Part shown: one piece after another, positions 7,649-15,135 of the stretch
Position numbering within the stretch: position 1 is the first letter of the stretch
Layout of the letters: every line of letters begins with the position of its first letter
Assembly (NCBI RefSeq): GCF_000934605.2
Contig: NZ_CP010897.2
Span: 4,526,001 to 4,590,000, forward strand
Length of the DNA stretch: 64,000 nucleotides
From: Pandoraea vervacti
Lineage (GTDB): Bacteria > Pseudomonadota > Gammaproteobacteria > Burkholderiales > Burkholderiaceae
Direction of reading: 5' to 3'
Notes under the pieces: generated by a model
Databases searched by the model: none
Seen by the model: only the letters and a program-made list of their open reading frames with translations
Told to the model about the DNA's origin: nothing
Program-made: the position numbers and the translations under genes

Positions 7649-9583
7649 TCAGACGACGACGGTGCCTGCGATCTTTGCGGGCAACGCACCGCGCAGGGCG
7701 TTCGCCACGACGATGGCTTGCGCCGAGAGCAAGTCGTCGCGCGTCACGACGGCCTCCACGGCAGCCCAGGCGGGATCGTCGAGCATGACGCTGCGCATCA
7801 CACCGGGCAGTACGCCGCATGACAAGGGCGGCGTCGTCCAGATGCCATAGCGTTTGACGAAGACGCTGCTACGCCCGCCCTCGGTCAACTCGCCGCGCTC
7901 ATTGAAGAACAGCACGTCGAACGCCCCCTGCGCTTCCGCCGCTTTCCACGCCGCGTCGTAACGGCTGCGGACCGTGGTTTTGTGTCGCAGGAAAAGATCG
8001 TCGGCGCGGGTCGGGCTTGCAGCGTCGGCGAGCAGTACGGTGACGCTGCCGCCCGGCAGCGGTGTGAGCACCGCATGCGTCAATGCCACCGTTCCGTTGT
8101 GCGACAGTGCAAGCCGCACACGGTGAATGTCATCCCCGCCCAATGTCGCAACAACGGCAGCGAGTTGCGCGCGCAATGCCGCTTCGTCGAACGTGAAGCC
8201 GAAGTAACGGGCCGAGGCTTGCAGACGCGCGAGATGCCTGTCGAGATGCGCAATGCCCGACTCACGGGTCGCTTGCATCGTCTCAAAGAGTTCGAAGCCG
8301 GGATCGAGCGCGCTCAGGAACCGCGCCTTGAGCCGACACTCGTCTCGCTCTTCATCGGCTTTGCTGTCCAGCACGATGCCCGCACCTACACCCAGCCGCC
8401 CGCGACGCAGGGCACTCATGCCACTCACGCCGGGCGAGTCGAGTTCGAGTGTACGAATGGCGACGGACAGGCAGAAGTCGCCCAGGGCGTGCGGGGCATC
8501 GCTGCGTGCATCGAGCCAGCCGATGGCGCCGGTGTACAGGCCGCGCGGTGAGGTTTCCAGCTCGCCGATCAACTGCATCGTCCGATGTTTCGGCGCACCG
8601 GTAATCGAGCCGCAAGGAAACAACGCGCGCAGCACGTCGACGAACGTGACGGCGTCCGGCAACGTCGCCGTGACCGTTGACGTCATCTGCAACACACTCG
8701 CGAAACGTGTGACCTCGAAGAGTTTCGGCACTTTCACGGAGCCGGGCGTAGCGAGGCGTCCGAGATCGTTGCGAAGCAGATCGACGATCATGAGATTCTC
8801 GGCGCGATTCTTCTCGTCGGCCGCAAGATCGGCGCTACGCTGCGCGTCGAGGGAGGCGTTGCCGCTCGCGGGTGCGGTGCCCTTCATCGGACGCGCCTCG
8901 ACCTGCCCGCGCGAATGACGCAGAAACAACTCGGGAGAGAGCGAGAGAATCGCGCGGCCTGGCAGACCTGCGGCGCCCGGCAGCATTACCAGCGCGCCAT
9001 AAGGCACGGGCTGACGGGCGCGCAGGCGTCGATACAGCGCGATGGGCGAGCCGAACGCGTCGAAGTGCAGCCGGTACGTGTAGTTGATCTGATAGCATTC
9101 GCCTTGCGAGAGCCATTCGTGGATACGGCAGATGGCGTCGTCGAATGCGGCGTCGCTCACGTCGCTTTGCAACGCGCCGATCCCTGCCACGCTCGCCACA
9201 CCGGATGAGGTGGCGTGATCGGCGCGCTCAGTGGTCGCGGCCTGCTCAGCGTGATCGGTCTGACGTTCGAGCCAGTCCTGGGTTTGCACGGCGTCGAGTC
9301 GCTGCAAGTCGGCGAACAGCAACGCACGGAACTGACCCGGCGCGCGACGCGTCGCCACCGTGTGCACGCCGTTCAGGCGCACACCGAATTCATAGTCGGC
9401 CAACAATACGGCATGCAGGCCGCCACGGATGGCGTCCTCTACATCACGAAGCGCGTCGGAAAGCACACCGGGCTCGTCGCAAGTCACCTCGCGCACGAGC
9501 CCGGTATACAGACGCGCCCCGCCGGCCGGATCCGCGCTGTCGTCCAACAGCGCGAAGGCGGCCATCGGCGCTTCACTTTGCAT
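7649..9583 (-). CDS. pabB: Aminodeoxychorismate synthase I fused to aminodeoxychorismate lyase
   Basis: 644 residues, much longer than PabB alone (about 450). Residues 1 to about 420 are the chorismate-binding PabB domain, with INYTYRLHF, RPMKGTAP and NLMIVDLLRNDLGR, and the FPCGSITGAPK block. Residues about 430-644 resemble PabC, the PLP-dependent lyase (FELFETMQ, then LDRHLARL, RHKTTVRSRYD with a candidate PLP lysine, and FFNERGELTEGGRSSVFV). The fusion would convert chorismate and ammonia to p-aminobenzoate for folate in one chain; a separate glutaminase (PabA) would still be needed. It follows dnaJ by four bases, a common Burkholderiales arrangement. Confidence 0.93.
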   Translation of the reverse strand: MQSEAPMAAFALLDDSADPAGGARLYTGLVREVTCDEPGVLSDALRDVEDAIRGGLHAVLLADYEFGVRLNGVHTVATRRAPGQFRALLFADLQRLDAVQTQDWLERQTDHAEQAATTERADHATSSGVASVAGIGALQSDVSDAAFDDAICRIHEWLSQGECYQINYTYRLHFDAFGSPIALYRRLRARQPVPYGALVMLPGAAGLPGRAILSLSPELFLRHSRGQVEARPMKGTAPASGNASLDAQRSADLAADEKNRAENLMIVDLLRNDLGRLATPGSVKVPKLFEVTRFASVLQMTSTVTATLPDAVTFVDVLRALFPCGSITGAPKHRTMQLIGELETSPRGLYTGAIGWLDARSDAPHALGDFCLSVAIRTLELDSPGVSGMSALRRGRLGVGAGIVLDSKADEERDECRLKARFLSALDPGFELFETMQATRESGIAHLDRHLARLQASARYFGFTFDEAALRAQLAAVVATLGGDDIHRVRLALSHNGTVALTHAVLTPLPGGSVTVLLADAASPTRADDLFLRHKTTVRSRYDAAWKAAEAQGAFDVLFFNERGELTEGGRSSVFVKRYGIWTTPPLSCGVLPGVMRSVMLDDPAWAAVEAVVTRDDLLSAQAIVVANALRGALPAKIAGTVVV

Positions 9584-9587
9584 GGAA

Positions 9588-10730
9588 TTACTCGAAGAAC
9601 TGCTTCACGCGGTCGAACCAGCCCTTCGATTGCGGGCTGTGACGTGCACCCCCCTCCTTCAGGGATGCATCGAAGTCACGCAGCATCTGCTTTTGGGCGT
9701 CGCTCAGCTTGACCGGCGTTTCTACCTGCACGTGAACGTACAGATCGCCCGGATAGCTGGCCCGCAGGCCCTTGATGCCCTTGCCGCGCAGACGGAACGT
9801 CTTGCCCGTTTGCGTGCCTTCCGGCACTTCGAAGGTTGCCTTGCCGTGCAGCGTCGGCGCGTCGATGTCGCCGCCGAGGGCCGCCGTCGCAAACGAAATC
9901 GGCATCTGGCAATGCAGATCGTCGCCGTCGCGCTCGAACACATTGTGCGCCTTGATGTGGATTTCCACATACAGGTCGCCCGCCGGACCGCCGTTGACAC
10001 CCGGCTCACCGTTGCCGGACGAGCGAATGCGCATGCCGTCTTCGATACCCGCCGGAATCTTGATCTCCAGCGTCTTGGTCTTCTTGAGCTTGCCCGAACC
10101 ATGGCAGTTGGTGCACGGCTCAGGAATGTACGAACCGGTGCCGTGGCACTTCGGGCAAGTCTGCTGAACGCTGAAGAAACCCTGCGACATGCGCACCGAA
10201 CCCGCGCCGTTACAGGTCGGGCAGGTCTCGGGCTTGGTGCCCGGCTTCGCGCCGTTGCCGTGACAGACCTCGCACTCTTCCCAGCTCGGCACGCGAATCT
10301 GCGTGTCGAAACCGTTCGCAGCTTGCTCGAGCGTGATCTCCATGTTGTAGCGCAGGTCCGCGCCGCGATACACCTGCGGGCCACCACGACCGGCACGACC
10401 GCCCGGGCCGCCCTGACCGAAGATGTCGCCGAAGATGTCGCCGAACGCGTCTGCGAAGCCGCCGAAGCCCTGACCGCCTGCGCCGCCGAATCCGCCCATG
10501 CTCGGGTCGACGCCCGCGTGACCGTACTGGTCGTACGCAGCGCGCTTCTCCGGCTCGGAGAGCATCTCGTAGGCTTCCTTGACCTCTTTGAACTTCTCTT
10601 CGGCGTCTTTGCTGTCCGGATTGCGGTCCGGGTGGTACTTCATCGCCAGCTTGCGATACGCCTTCTTGATCTCGTCGTCCGACGCGTTCTTGGCAACGCC
10701 AAGGACTTCGTAGTAATCACGTTTGGCCAT
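9588..10730 (-). CDS. dnaJ: Chaperone protein DnaJ
   Basis: 380 residues. The J-domain (1-70) has the HPD motif in KYHPDRNPD. A Gly/Phe-rich linker with GGFGG repeats follows (about 75-125), then four zinc-binding CxxCxGxG repeats (CEVCHGNG, CPTCNGAG, CPKCHGTG, CTNCHGSG) and the C-terminal substrate domains. It delivers unfolded clients to DnaK and stimulates its ATPase. I started at MAKRDYYEVLG with GGAAAGAG just upstream. It is 127 bases downstream of dnaK in the same direction, with a likely partial terminator between, so it may be expressed below dnaK. Confidence 0.98.
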   Translation of the reverse strand: MAKRDYYEVLGVAKNASDDEIKKAYRKLAMKYHPDRNPDSKDAEEKFKEVKEAYEMLSEPEKRAAYDQYGHAGVDPSMGGFGGAGGQGFGGFADAFGDIFGDIFGQGGPGGRAGRGGPQVYRGADLRYNMEITLEQAANGFDTQIRVPSWEECEVCHGNGAKPGTKPETCPTCNGAGSVRMSQGFFSVQQTCPKCHGTGSYIPEPCTNCHGSGKLKKTKTLEIKIPAGIEDGMRIRSSGNGEPGVNGGPAGDLYVEIHIKAHNVFERDGDDLHCQMPISFATAALGGDIDAPTLHGKATFEVPEGTQTGKTFRLRGKGIKGLRASYPGDLYVHVQVETPVKLSDAQKQMLRDFDASLKEGGARHSPQSKGWFDRVKQFFE

Positions 10731-10766
10731 AACTCTTTCCAATGTTGGCGCATGTCGCCATCAGGC

Positions 10767-10813
10767 AAAAAGCCGGGTCGATATTCCCCTCGCAGAGAAC
10801 CTCGATACCCGGC
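10767..10813 (-). terminator. Hairpin with U-tract between dnaK and dnaJ
   Basis: On the minus strand a 7-bp stem GCCGGGT/ACCCGGC, extended by a few pairs around a one- or two-base bulge and with a long loop, is followed by five T at 10771-10767. It could terminate part of the dnaK transcripts and set the dnaK:dnaJ ratio. The loop is long, so termination may be inefficient. Confidence 0.55.
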
Positions 10814-10857
10814 CCACACGCGAAGCACCGGTCGGTGCCCCGCGCGCCATGCACGCT

Positions 10858-12792
10858 TTACTTCTTGTCGTTGACTTCCTTCACTTCGGCGTCGACGACG
10901 TTGTCGTCATGCGGCTTGCCCTGCTCGGCGCCTGCAGCACCAGCGGCACCCGCAGCACCTGCCTGCGCCTGCATATCGGCATACATCTTCTCGCCGAGCT
11001 TCTGGCTGGCGGTGCCCAGCGCTTCGACCTTGGCATCGATTTCCGCCTTGTCCGAACCGCGCAGCGCCTCTTCCAGTGCCGTGATGGCCGATTCGATGGC
11101 TTCCTTCTCCGAAGCTTCGATCTTGTCGCCATACTCGGTCAGCGCCTTGCGGGTGCTGTGCACCAGTGCGTCGCCCTGGTTACGGGAGTCGGCCAGCTCG
11201 CGCGCCTTCTTGTCTTCTTCGGCGTTGAGCTCGGCGTCCTTCACCATCTGCTCGATTTCGGCGTCCGACAGGCCCGAGTTCGCCTTGATGACGATCTTGT
11301 TTTCCTTGCCGGTTGCCTTGTCCTTCGCGCCAACGTGCAGAATGCCGTTCGCGTCGATGTCGAAGGTCACTTCGATCTGCGGCGTGCCACGGGCGGCGGG
11401 CGGAATGCCCTCGAGGTTGAACTCGCCCAGCGACTTGTTGCCGGCGGCCATCTCGCGCTCACCCTGGAACACCTTGATCGTCACGGCCGGCTGGTTGTCG
11501 TCCGCCGTCGAGAACACTTGCGAGTGCTTCGTCGGGATCGTGGTGTTCTTGGCGATCATCTTCGTCATCACGCCACCCAGCGTCTCGATACCGAGCGAGA
11601 GCGGGGTCACGTCGAGCAGCAGCACGTCCTTGCGGTCGCCCGAGAGAACCGAGCCCTGAATCGAGGCGCCAGCGGCCACGGCTTCGTCCGGGTTCACGTC
11701 CTTGCGCGGTTCCTTGCCGAAGAATTCCTTCACCTTCTCCTGCACCTTCGGCATACGCGTCATACCGCCGACCAGAATCACGTCGTCGATGTCGCTCACC
11801 TTCACGCCGGCATCCTTGATGGCGGTGCGGCACGGTTCGATCGTGCGCGCGATCAGGTCTTCGACCAGCGCTTCGAGCTTGGCGCGCGTGATCTTCAGGT
11901 TCAAGTGCTTCGGCCCCGAGGCGTCTGCCGTGATGTACGGCAGGTTGATTTCGGTCTGCTGGCTCGACGACAGTTCGATCTTGGCCTTTTCCGCAGCTTC
12001 CTTCAGGCGTTGCAGCGCGAGCACGTCCTTCGACAGATCGACGCCTTGTTCCTTCTTGAACTCGGCAATGATGTAGTCGATGATGCGCTGGTCGAAGTCT
12101 TCGCCGCCCAGGAACGTGTCGCCGTTGGTCGAGAGCACTTCGAACTGGTGTTCGCCGTCCACATCCGCGATTTCGATGATCGAGATGTCGAACGTGCCGC
12201 CACCCAGGTCATACACCGCGATCTTGCGGTCGCCGCCTTCCTTCTTGTCCAGACCGAAGGCCAGTGCGGCTGCGGTCGGCTCGTTGATGATGCGCTTGAC
12301 TTCCAGACCGGCGATGCGGCCTGCGTCCTTGGTGGCCTGGCGCTGGCTGTCGTTGAAGTAGGCCGGCACCGTGATCACGGCTTCCGTGACCGGCTCGCCC
12401 AGGTAGTCCTCGGCGGTCTTCTTCATCTTGCGCAGCACTTCGGCGGAAATTTGCGGCGGGGCCAGCTTCTGGTCGCGCGCTTCCACCCAGGCGTCGCCGT
12501 TATCGGCCTTGACGATCTTGTAGGGCATCAGCGAGATGTCCTTCTGCACTTCTTTCTCTTCGAAGCGACGACCGATCAGGCGTTTGACGGCATACAGCGT
12601 GTTTTTCGGATTGGTCACGGCCTGGCGCTTGGCCGGCGCACCGACCAGAATCTCGCCATCGTCCATGTAGGCGATGATCGACGGGGTGGTGCGAGCACCT
12701 TCCGCGTTTTCGATGATCTTGACCTGATTGCCTTCCATGACGGCCACGCACGAGTTCGTGGTGCCCAAGTCGATACCGATGATTTTGCCCAT
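10858..12792 (-). CDS. dnaK: Chaperone protein DnaK (Hsp70)
   Basis: 644 residues, normal length. The nucleotide-binding domain starts GIDLGTTNSCVAV and has KRLIGR, YFNDSQRQATKDAG, the INEPTAAALAFG phosphate block and DLGGGTFDIS. The linker DVLLLDVTPLSLG leads to the substrate-binding domain, and the end is Ala/Gly/Gln-rich before a charged EVKEVNDKK tail. It binds hydrophobic peptides in an ATP cycle with DnaJ and GrpE. AGGAGA lies nine bases before the ATG. A sigma-32 promoter lies at 12866-12893, giving a leader of about 65 bases. Confidence 0.99.
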   Translation of the reverse strand: MGKIIGIDLGTTNSCVAVMEGNQVKIIENAEGARTTPSIIAYMDDGEILVGAPAKRQAVTNPKNTLYAVKRLIGRRFEEKEVQKDISLMPYKIVKADNGDAWVEARDQKLAPPQISAEVLRKMKKTAEDYLGEPVTEAVITVPAYFNDSQRQATKDAGRIAGLEVKRIINEPTAAALAFGLDKKEGGDRKIAVYDLGGGTFDISIIEIADVDGEHQFEVLSTNGDTFLGGEDFDQRIIDYIIAEFKKEQGVDLSKDVLALQRLKEAAEKAKIELSSSQQTEINLPYITADASGPKHLNLKITRAKLEALVEDLIARTIEPCRTAIKDAGVKVSDIDDVILVGGMTRMPKVQEKVKEFFGKEPRKDVNPDEAVAAGASIQGSVLSGDRKDVLLLDVTPLSLGIETLGGVMTKMIAKNTTIPTKHSQVFSTADDNQPAVTIKVFQGEREMAAGNKSLGEFNLEGIPPAARGTPQIEVTFDIDANGILHVGAKDKATGKENKIVIKANSGLSDAEIEQMVKDAELNAEEDKKARELADSRNQGDALVHSTRKALTEYGDKIEASEKEAIESAITALEEALRGSDKAEIDAKVEALGTASQKLGEKMYADMQAQAGAAGAAGAAGAEQGKPHDDNVVDAEVKEVNDKK

Positions 12793-12865
12793 ATTAATTT
12801 CTCCTAGCGTCCTTTGCGTCTTTCCGTAGGGCGTGTCGCCCGTTCAATTCGTTGATCTGCACGAG

Positions 12866-12893
12866 ATATGGGTGCAGCCAGGAACATTTCAAG
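12866..12893 (-). promoter_or_regulatory. Sigma-32 heat-shock promoter of dnaK
   Basis: Reading the minus strand: -35 CTTGAAA (12893-12887), a 14-base spacer, and -10 CCCATAT (12872-12866). This matches the sigma-32 consensus (CTTGAAA, 11-16 bases, CCCCATnT) closely. The TGA inside the -35 box is the stop codon of the thioredoxin-like gene. Confidence 0.85.
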
Positions 12894-13326
12894 ACCCTTC
12901 TTGCGGTCCGGTTTTGCCTCCCGCCGCCGCGATCTTGTCGCGCGCGGCAGCCACCGCCAGCCGGAACTGGGGCAGGCCATGCCAGCCGGTCGCCCGGCCC
13001 AGCTTCCTACCTGCGTGGAAGAAGAAAAACGTCGGCACCCCATGCAGCGCAAAGCGGCGCGCGAGCGCCATATCGGCGTACACGTTGGCGTGAAACCAGC
13101 GCAGCCCCAGCGCCTCGATAGCCTCGCGGTGCGCGAGCATGGTTTTCTTGGCGACTTCACAGTTGAAGCAGTCGACGCCCCAGAAAAACACGACGGCGAG
13201 ATCATCCCCCGCGTCGCGCAATCCGTCGTCGAACGTCCCGGCGCTCAGTTCACGCATCGAAAACGCTTCGAATGCGGTCCCGTCCACGCCCTTCATGCCC
13301 GTCACGCCCGGAAGATCGCCTGCCAT
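12889..13326 (-). CDS. Thioredoxin-family protein
   Basis: 145 residues, no clear signal peptide, so probably cytoplasmic. It has a thioredoxin-like core (DDLAVVFFWGVDCFNCEVAKK) with redox-active Cys53 and Cys56 in a CFNC motif. The HGVPTFFFFHAGRKLGR segment contains the conserved cis-proline. CFNC differs from the CGPC of housekeeping thioredoxin, so its redox potential may differ and its partner is unknown. It lies between grpE and dnaK in the same direction, an arrangement common in beta-proteobacteria, suggesting a link between thiol balance and the chaperones (inference). Its stop lies in the dnaK promoter. Confidence 0.88.
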   Translation of the reverse strand: MAGDLPGVTGMKGVDGTAFEAFSMRELSAGTFDDGLRDAGDDLAVVFFWGVDCFNCEVAKKTMLAHREAIEALGLRWFHANVYADMALARRFALHGVPTFFFFHAGRKLGRATGWHGLPQFRLAVAAARDKIAAAGGKTGPQEGS

Positions 13327-13498
13327 GATCGTCAGTCCCTGATGTTCTCCGGCTTCGCCCGGCAGTCATTCCGCCTTTGGCGCCGACTGCCCTTGCCCGC
13401 CATGCCGCCCGCGCATTCGGAGCCCAAAGCTTCCCATGATGTCATGGTGCTGAACCCCGGCGTGGCCGCATGGCGCGAGATCGCGTTTGCGGGCTCGC

Positions 13499-14044
13499 TT
13501 ACTTAGCCGCAGCCACGGTCACGAGTGCCGGGCGCAGCACGCGATCGGCAATCAGATAACCCTTTTGGAGCACGGCGACGACGGTATTCGGCTCCTGATC
13601 GGCCGGCACCATCGAGATGGCCTGATGTTGATGCGGGTCGAACTTCGCGCCGGCCGGGTCGATGACCGACACCTTGCTGCGCTCGAGCGCCGCGACCAAT
13701 TGACGCAGGGTCAGGGCAACGCCTTCCTGCAGCTTGGCCACGTCGCCGCTCTTGTCGGCCGCGGCAGCCTCCAGGCTGTCGATGACCGGCAGGAGGTTCT
13801 CGGCGAAGCTCTCCACGGCGAATTTACGGGCCTTGGCCACTTCGTCTTCCGCACGGCGACGCACGTTTTCCATCTCGGCGCGGGCACGCAGTGCTTCGTC
13901 GCGCAAGGTGGCGGCTTCTGCCTGCGCGGCCTGAAGCTGCGCCTCGACCGAGGGCAGCGCGTCGTTCGCGCCCGCAGCGTCGGTCGGGGCCGTTTCGGCC
14001 TGGGACGGAATCGGCTGATCGGGGGTGTTTTGCTGTTCAGTCAT
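13499..14044 (-). CDS. grpE: Nucleotide exchange factor GrpE
   Basis: 181 residues. An acidic, Gln/Ala-rich N-terminal coiled coil (about 30-80) is followed by RARAEMENVRRRAEDEVAKARKF, the long helix of GrpE, and the beta domain with HQAISMVPADQEPNTVVAVLQKGYLIADRVLRPALVTV. It releases ADP from DnaK and acts as a dimer. A strong sigma-32 promoter lies at 14113-14141. The gene leads a grpE, thioredoxin-like, dnaK, dnaJ set on one strand; dnaK also has its own promoter. Confidence 0.98.
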   Translation of the reverse strand: MTEQQNTPDQPIPSQAETAPTDAAGANDALPSVEAQLQAAQAEAATLRDEALRARAEMENVRRRAEDEVAKARKFAVESFAENLLPVIDSLEAAAADKSGDVAKLQEGVALTLRQLVAALERSKVSVIDPAGAKFDPHQHQAISMVPADQEPNTVVAVLQKGYLIADRVLRPALVTVAAAK

Positions 14045-14112
14045 GAGCTTGAGTCGTCAAAAGGTTCTTGCAGCGCACCACGACGATGCGCCGCCGGTTC
14101 AAATCCCTTTGG

Positions 14113-14141
14113 ATAGTAGGGGCGTCCACACCGATTTCAAG
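14113..14141 (-). promoter_or_regulatory. Sigma-32 heat-shock promoter of grpE
   Basis: On the minus strand: -35 CTTGAAA (14141-14135), a 12-base spacer, and -10 CCCCTACTA (14122-14114), close to CCCCATnTA. The predicted start at about 14105 leaves a leader of about 60 bases before grpE. No CIRCE-like repeat was seen nearby. Confidence 0.85.
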
Positions 14142-14358
14142 AGCTGGCGGGCATTTCGTGCGCCATATCGGTGCGTGCTGCGTGCCGGAAAATATCCGGT
14201 TACACGCGTTACGAGTCCTCTATTGTATCGGCCGTTGCTGCGACCTAACATGAATTACGGTCCGGTCGATGGCAGTGCCCGATCCGATGTCCTCGTTCCC
14301 GGACCCGGCCGCTCACCGGACACCCCTCGTCCGGTGTAGTGTTCTTAAGGAGCGCATC

Positions 14359-14553
14359 ATGAAGCTGCCACTGGCTGTTGTCTTCATCCTTGCGTTGGTG
14401 ACGACGGTAACGATCACAATCTGCTTGTCCGGCGCAGTGACCCGGCGCGACACCGAGTACGGTGGCGTACGGGCCGTTCTGCATCACTATGTGGAAATGC
14501 CCGGCATGCCAGGGCATTCGAAGCGTTCGAACACCGACATCCCGACGCGCTGA
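14359..14553 (+). CDS. Small predicted membrane protein (64 aa)
   Basis: I do not recognise this protein. It has one strong N-terminal hydrophobic stretch (MKLPLAVVFILALV to about residue 26), then a charged, His/Pro/Gly-containing tail of about 38 residues. A good ribosome site (AAGGAG) lies six bases before the ATG, which is the main reason for calling it. It sits alone on the plus strand between the minus-strand hslR and grpE genes, so it would need its own promoter. It could be a small inner-membrane protein or an exported peptide; the lack of a clear cleavage site favours anchoring. Confidence 0.5.
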   Translation: MKLPLAVVFILALVTTVTITICLSGAVTRRDTEYGGVRAVLHHYVEMPGMPGHSKRSNTDIPTR

Positions 14554-14733
14554 TTGCCCCGGGGTGCATGATCCCCAGGGGTCGTGCGCGGTGCCGTTCC
14601 CCGAGCTGATTTCCGCTCCCTCCCCTCGCCCGCCGCTGCGCGTTTCGCCAGCGGCGGCGTTCATTCGGGCGCACGAAAGGGGTGGCTAACGGGATGAGCC
14701 AGCCATGAACACCGACCGTGACCCGGCACTCGC

Positions 14734-15135
14734 TTACTCGCCAACGCCGCCGAGGCGGCGGCGATCGCGCTTCGTCGGCCGTCCGTGCATCTGGGCGGCC
14801 GGCTCCTGGAACAGGCGCCGGCGCTCGCTCTCGTCGGCCCGCGCCTGAATGCTCGCGGGCGTCTCCTCGTAGAGCGACTGCGCCACCGGTGCGGAGCCGC
14901 GTACCTCGGCGATGGCCTTCACTCGCACTTCCCAGCGCGTGCTGCCGTTGTCCACGGACACCAGATCGCCAGGACGCACGTCGCGCGCCGGTTTGACGCG
15001 GGCGTCGTTGCAAAGCACACGGCCCCGGTCGACCGCCTGCGTGGCGAGCGAGCGCGTCTTGAAAAAGCGCGCCGCCCACAACCATTTGTCGATCCGCGTG
15101 GCGGCGTGCGGAGAATCGTCGACCTTGATCGTCAC
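14734..15135 (-). CDS. hslR: RNA-binding S4 domain protein, Hsp15 family
   Basis: 133 residues. The S4 domain is at about 12-75 (RIDKWLWAARFFKTRSLATQAVDRGRVLCNDARVKPARDVRPGD), and the tail is basic (RPTKRDRRRL). E. coli Hsp15 is heat-induced and rescues stalled 50S subunits carrying nascent chains. The start is GTG at 15135, which overlaps the hemH stop as GTGA, so translation is probably coupled to hemH. Its place beside grpE and dnaK fits a heat-shock role, but no separate sigma-32 promoter was seen before it. Confidence 0.92.
   Translation of the reverse strand: MTIKVDDSPHAATRIDKWLWAARFFKTRSLATQAVDRGRVLCNDARVKPARDVRPGDLVSVDNGSTRWEVRVKAIAEVRGSAPVAQSLYEETPASIQARADESERRRLFQEPAAQMHGRPTKRDRRRLGGVGE

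Noticed and set aside
10723..12807. 694-residue plus-strand ORF opposite dnaK
   Set aside because: Leu/Val/Arg/His-rich shadow; dnaK on the other strand is unambiguous.
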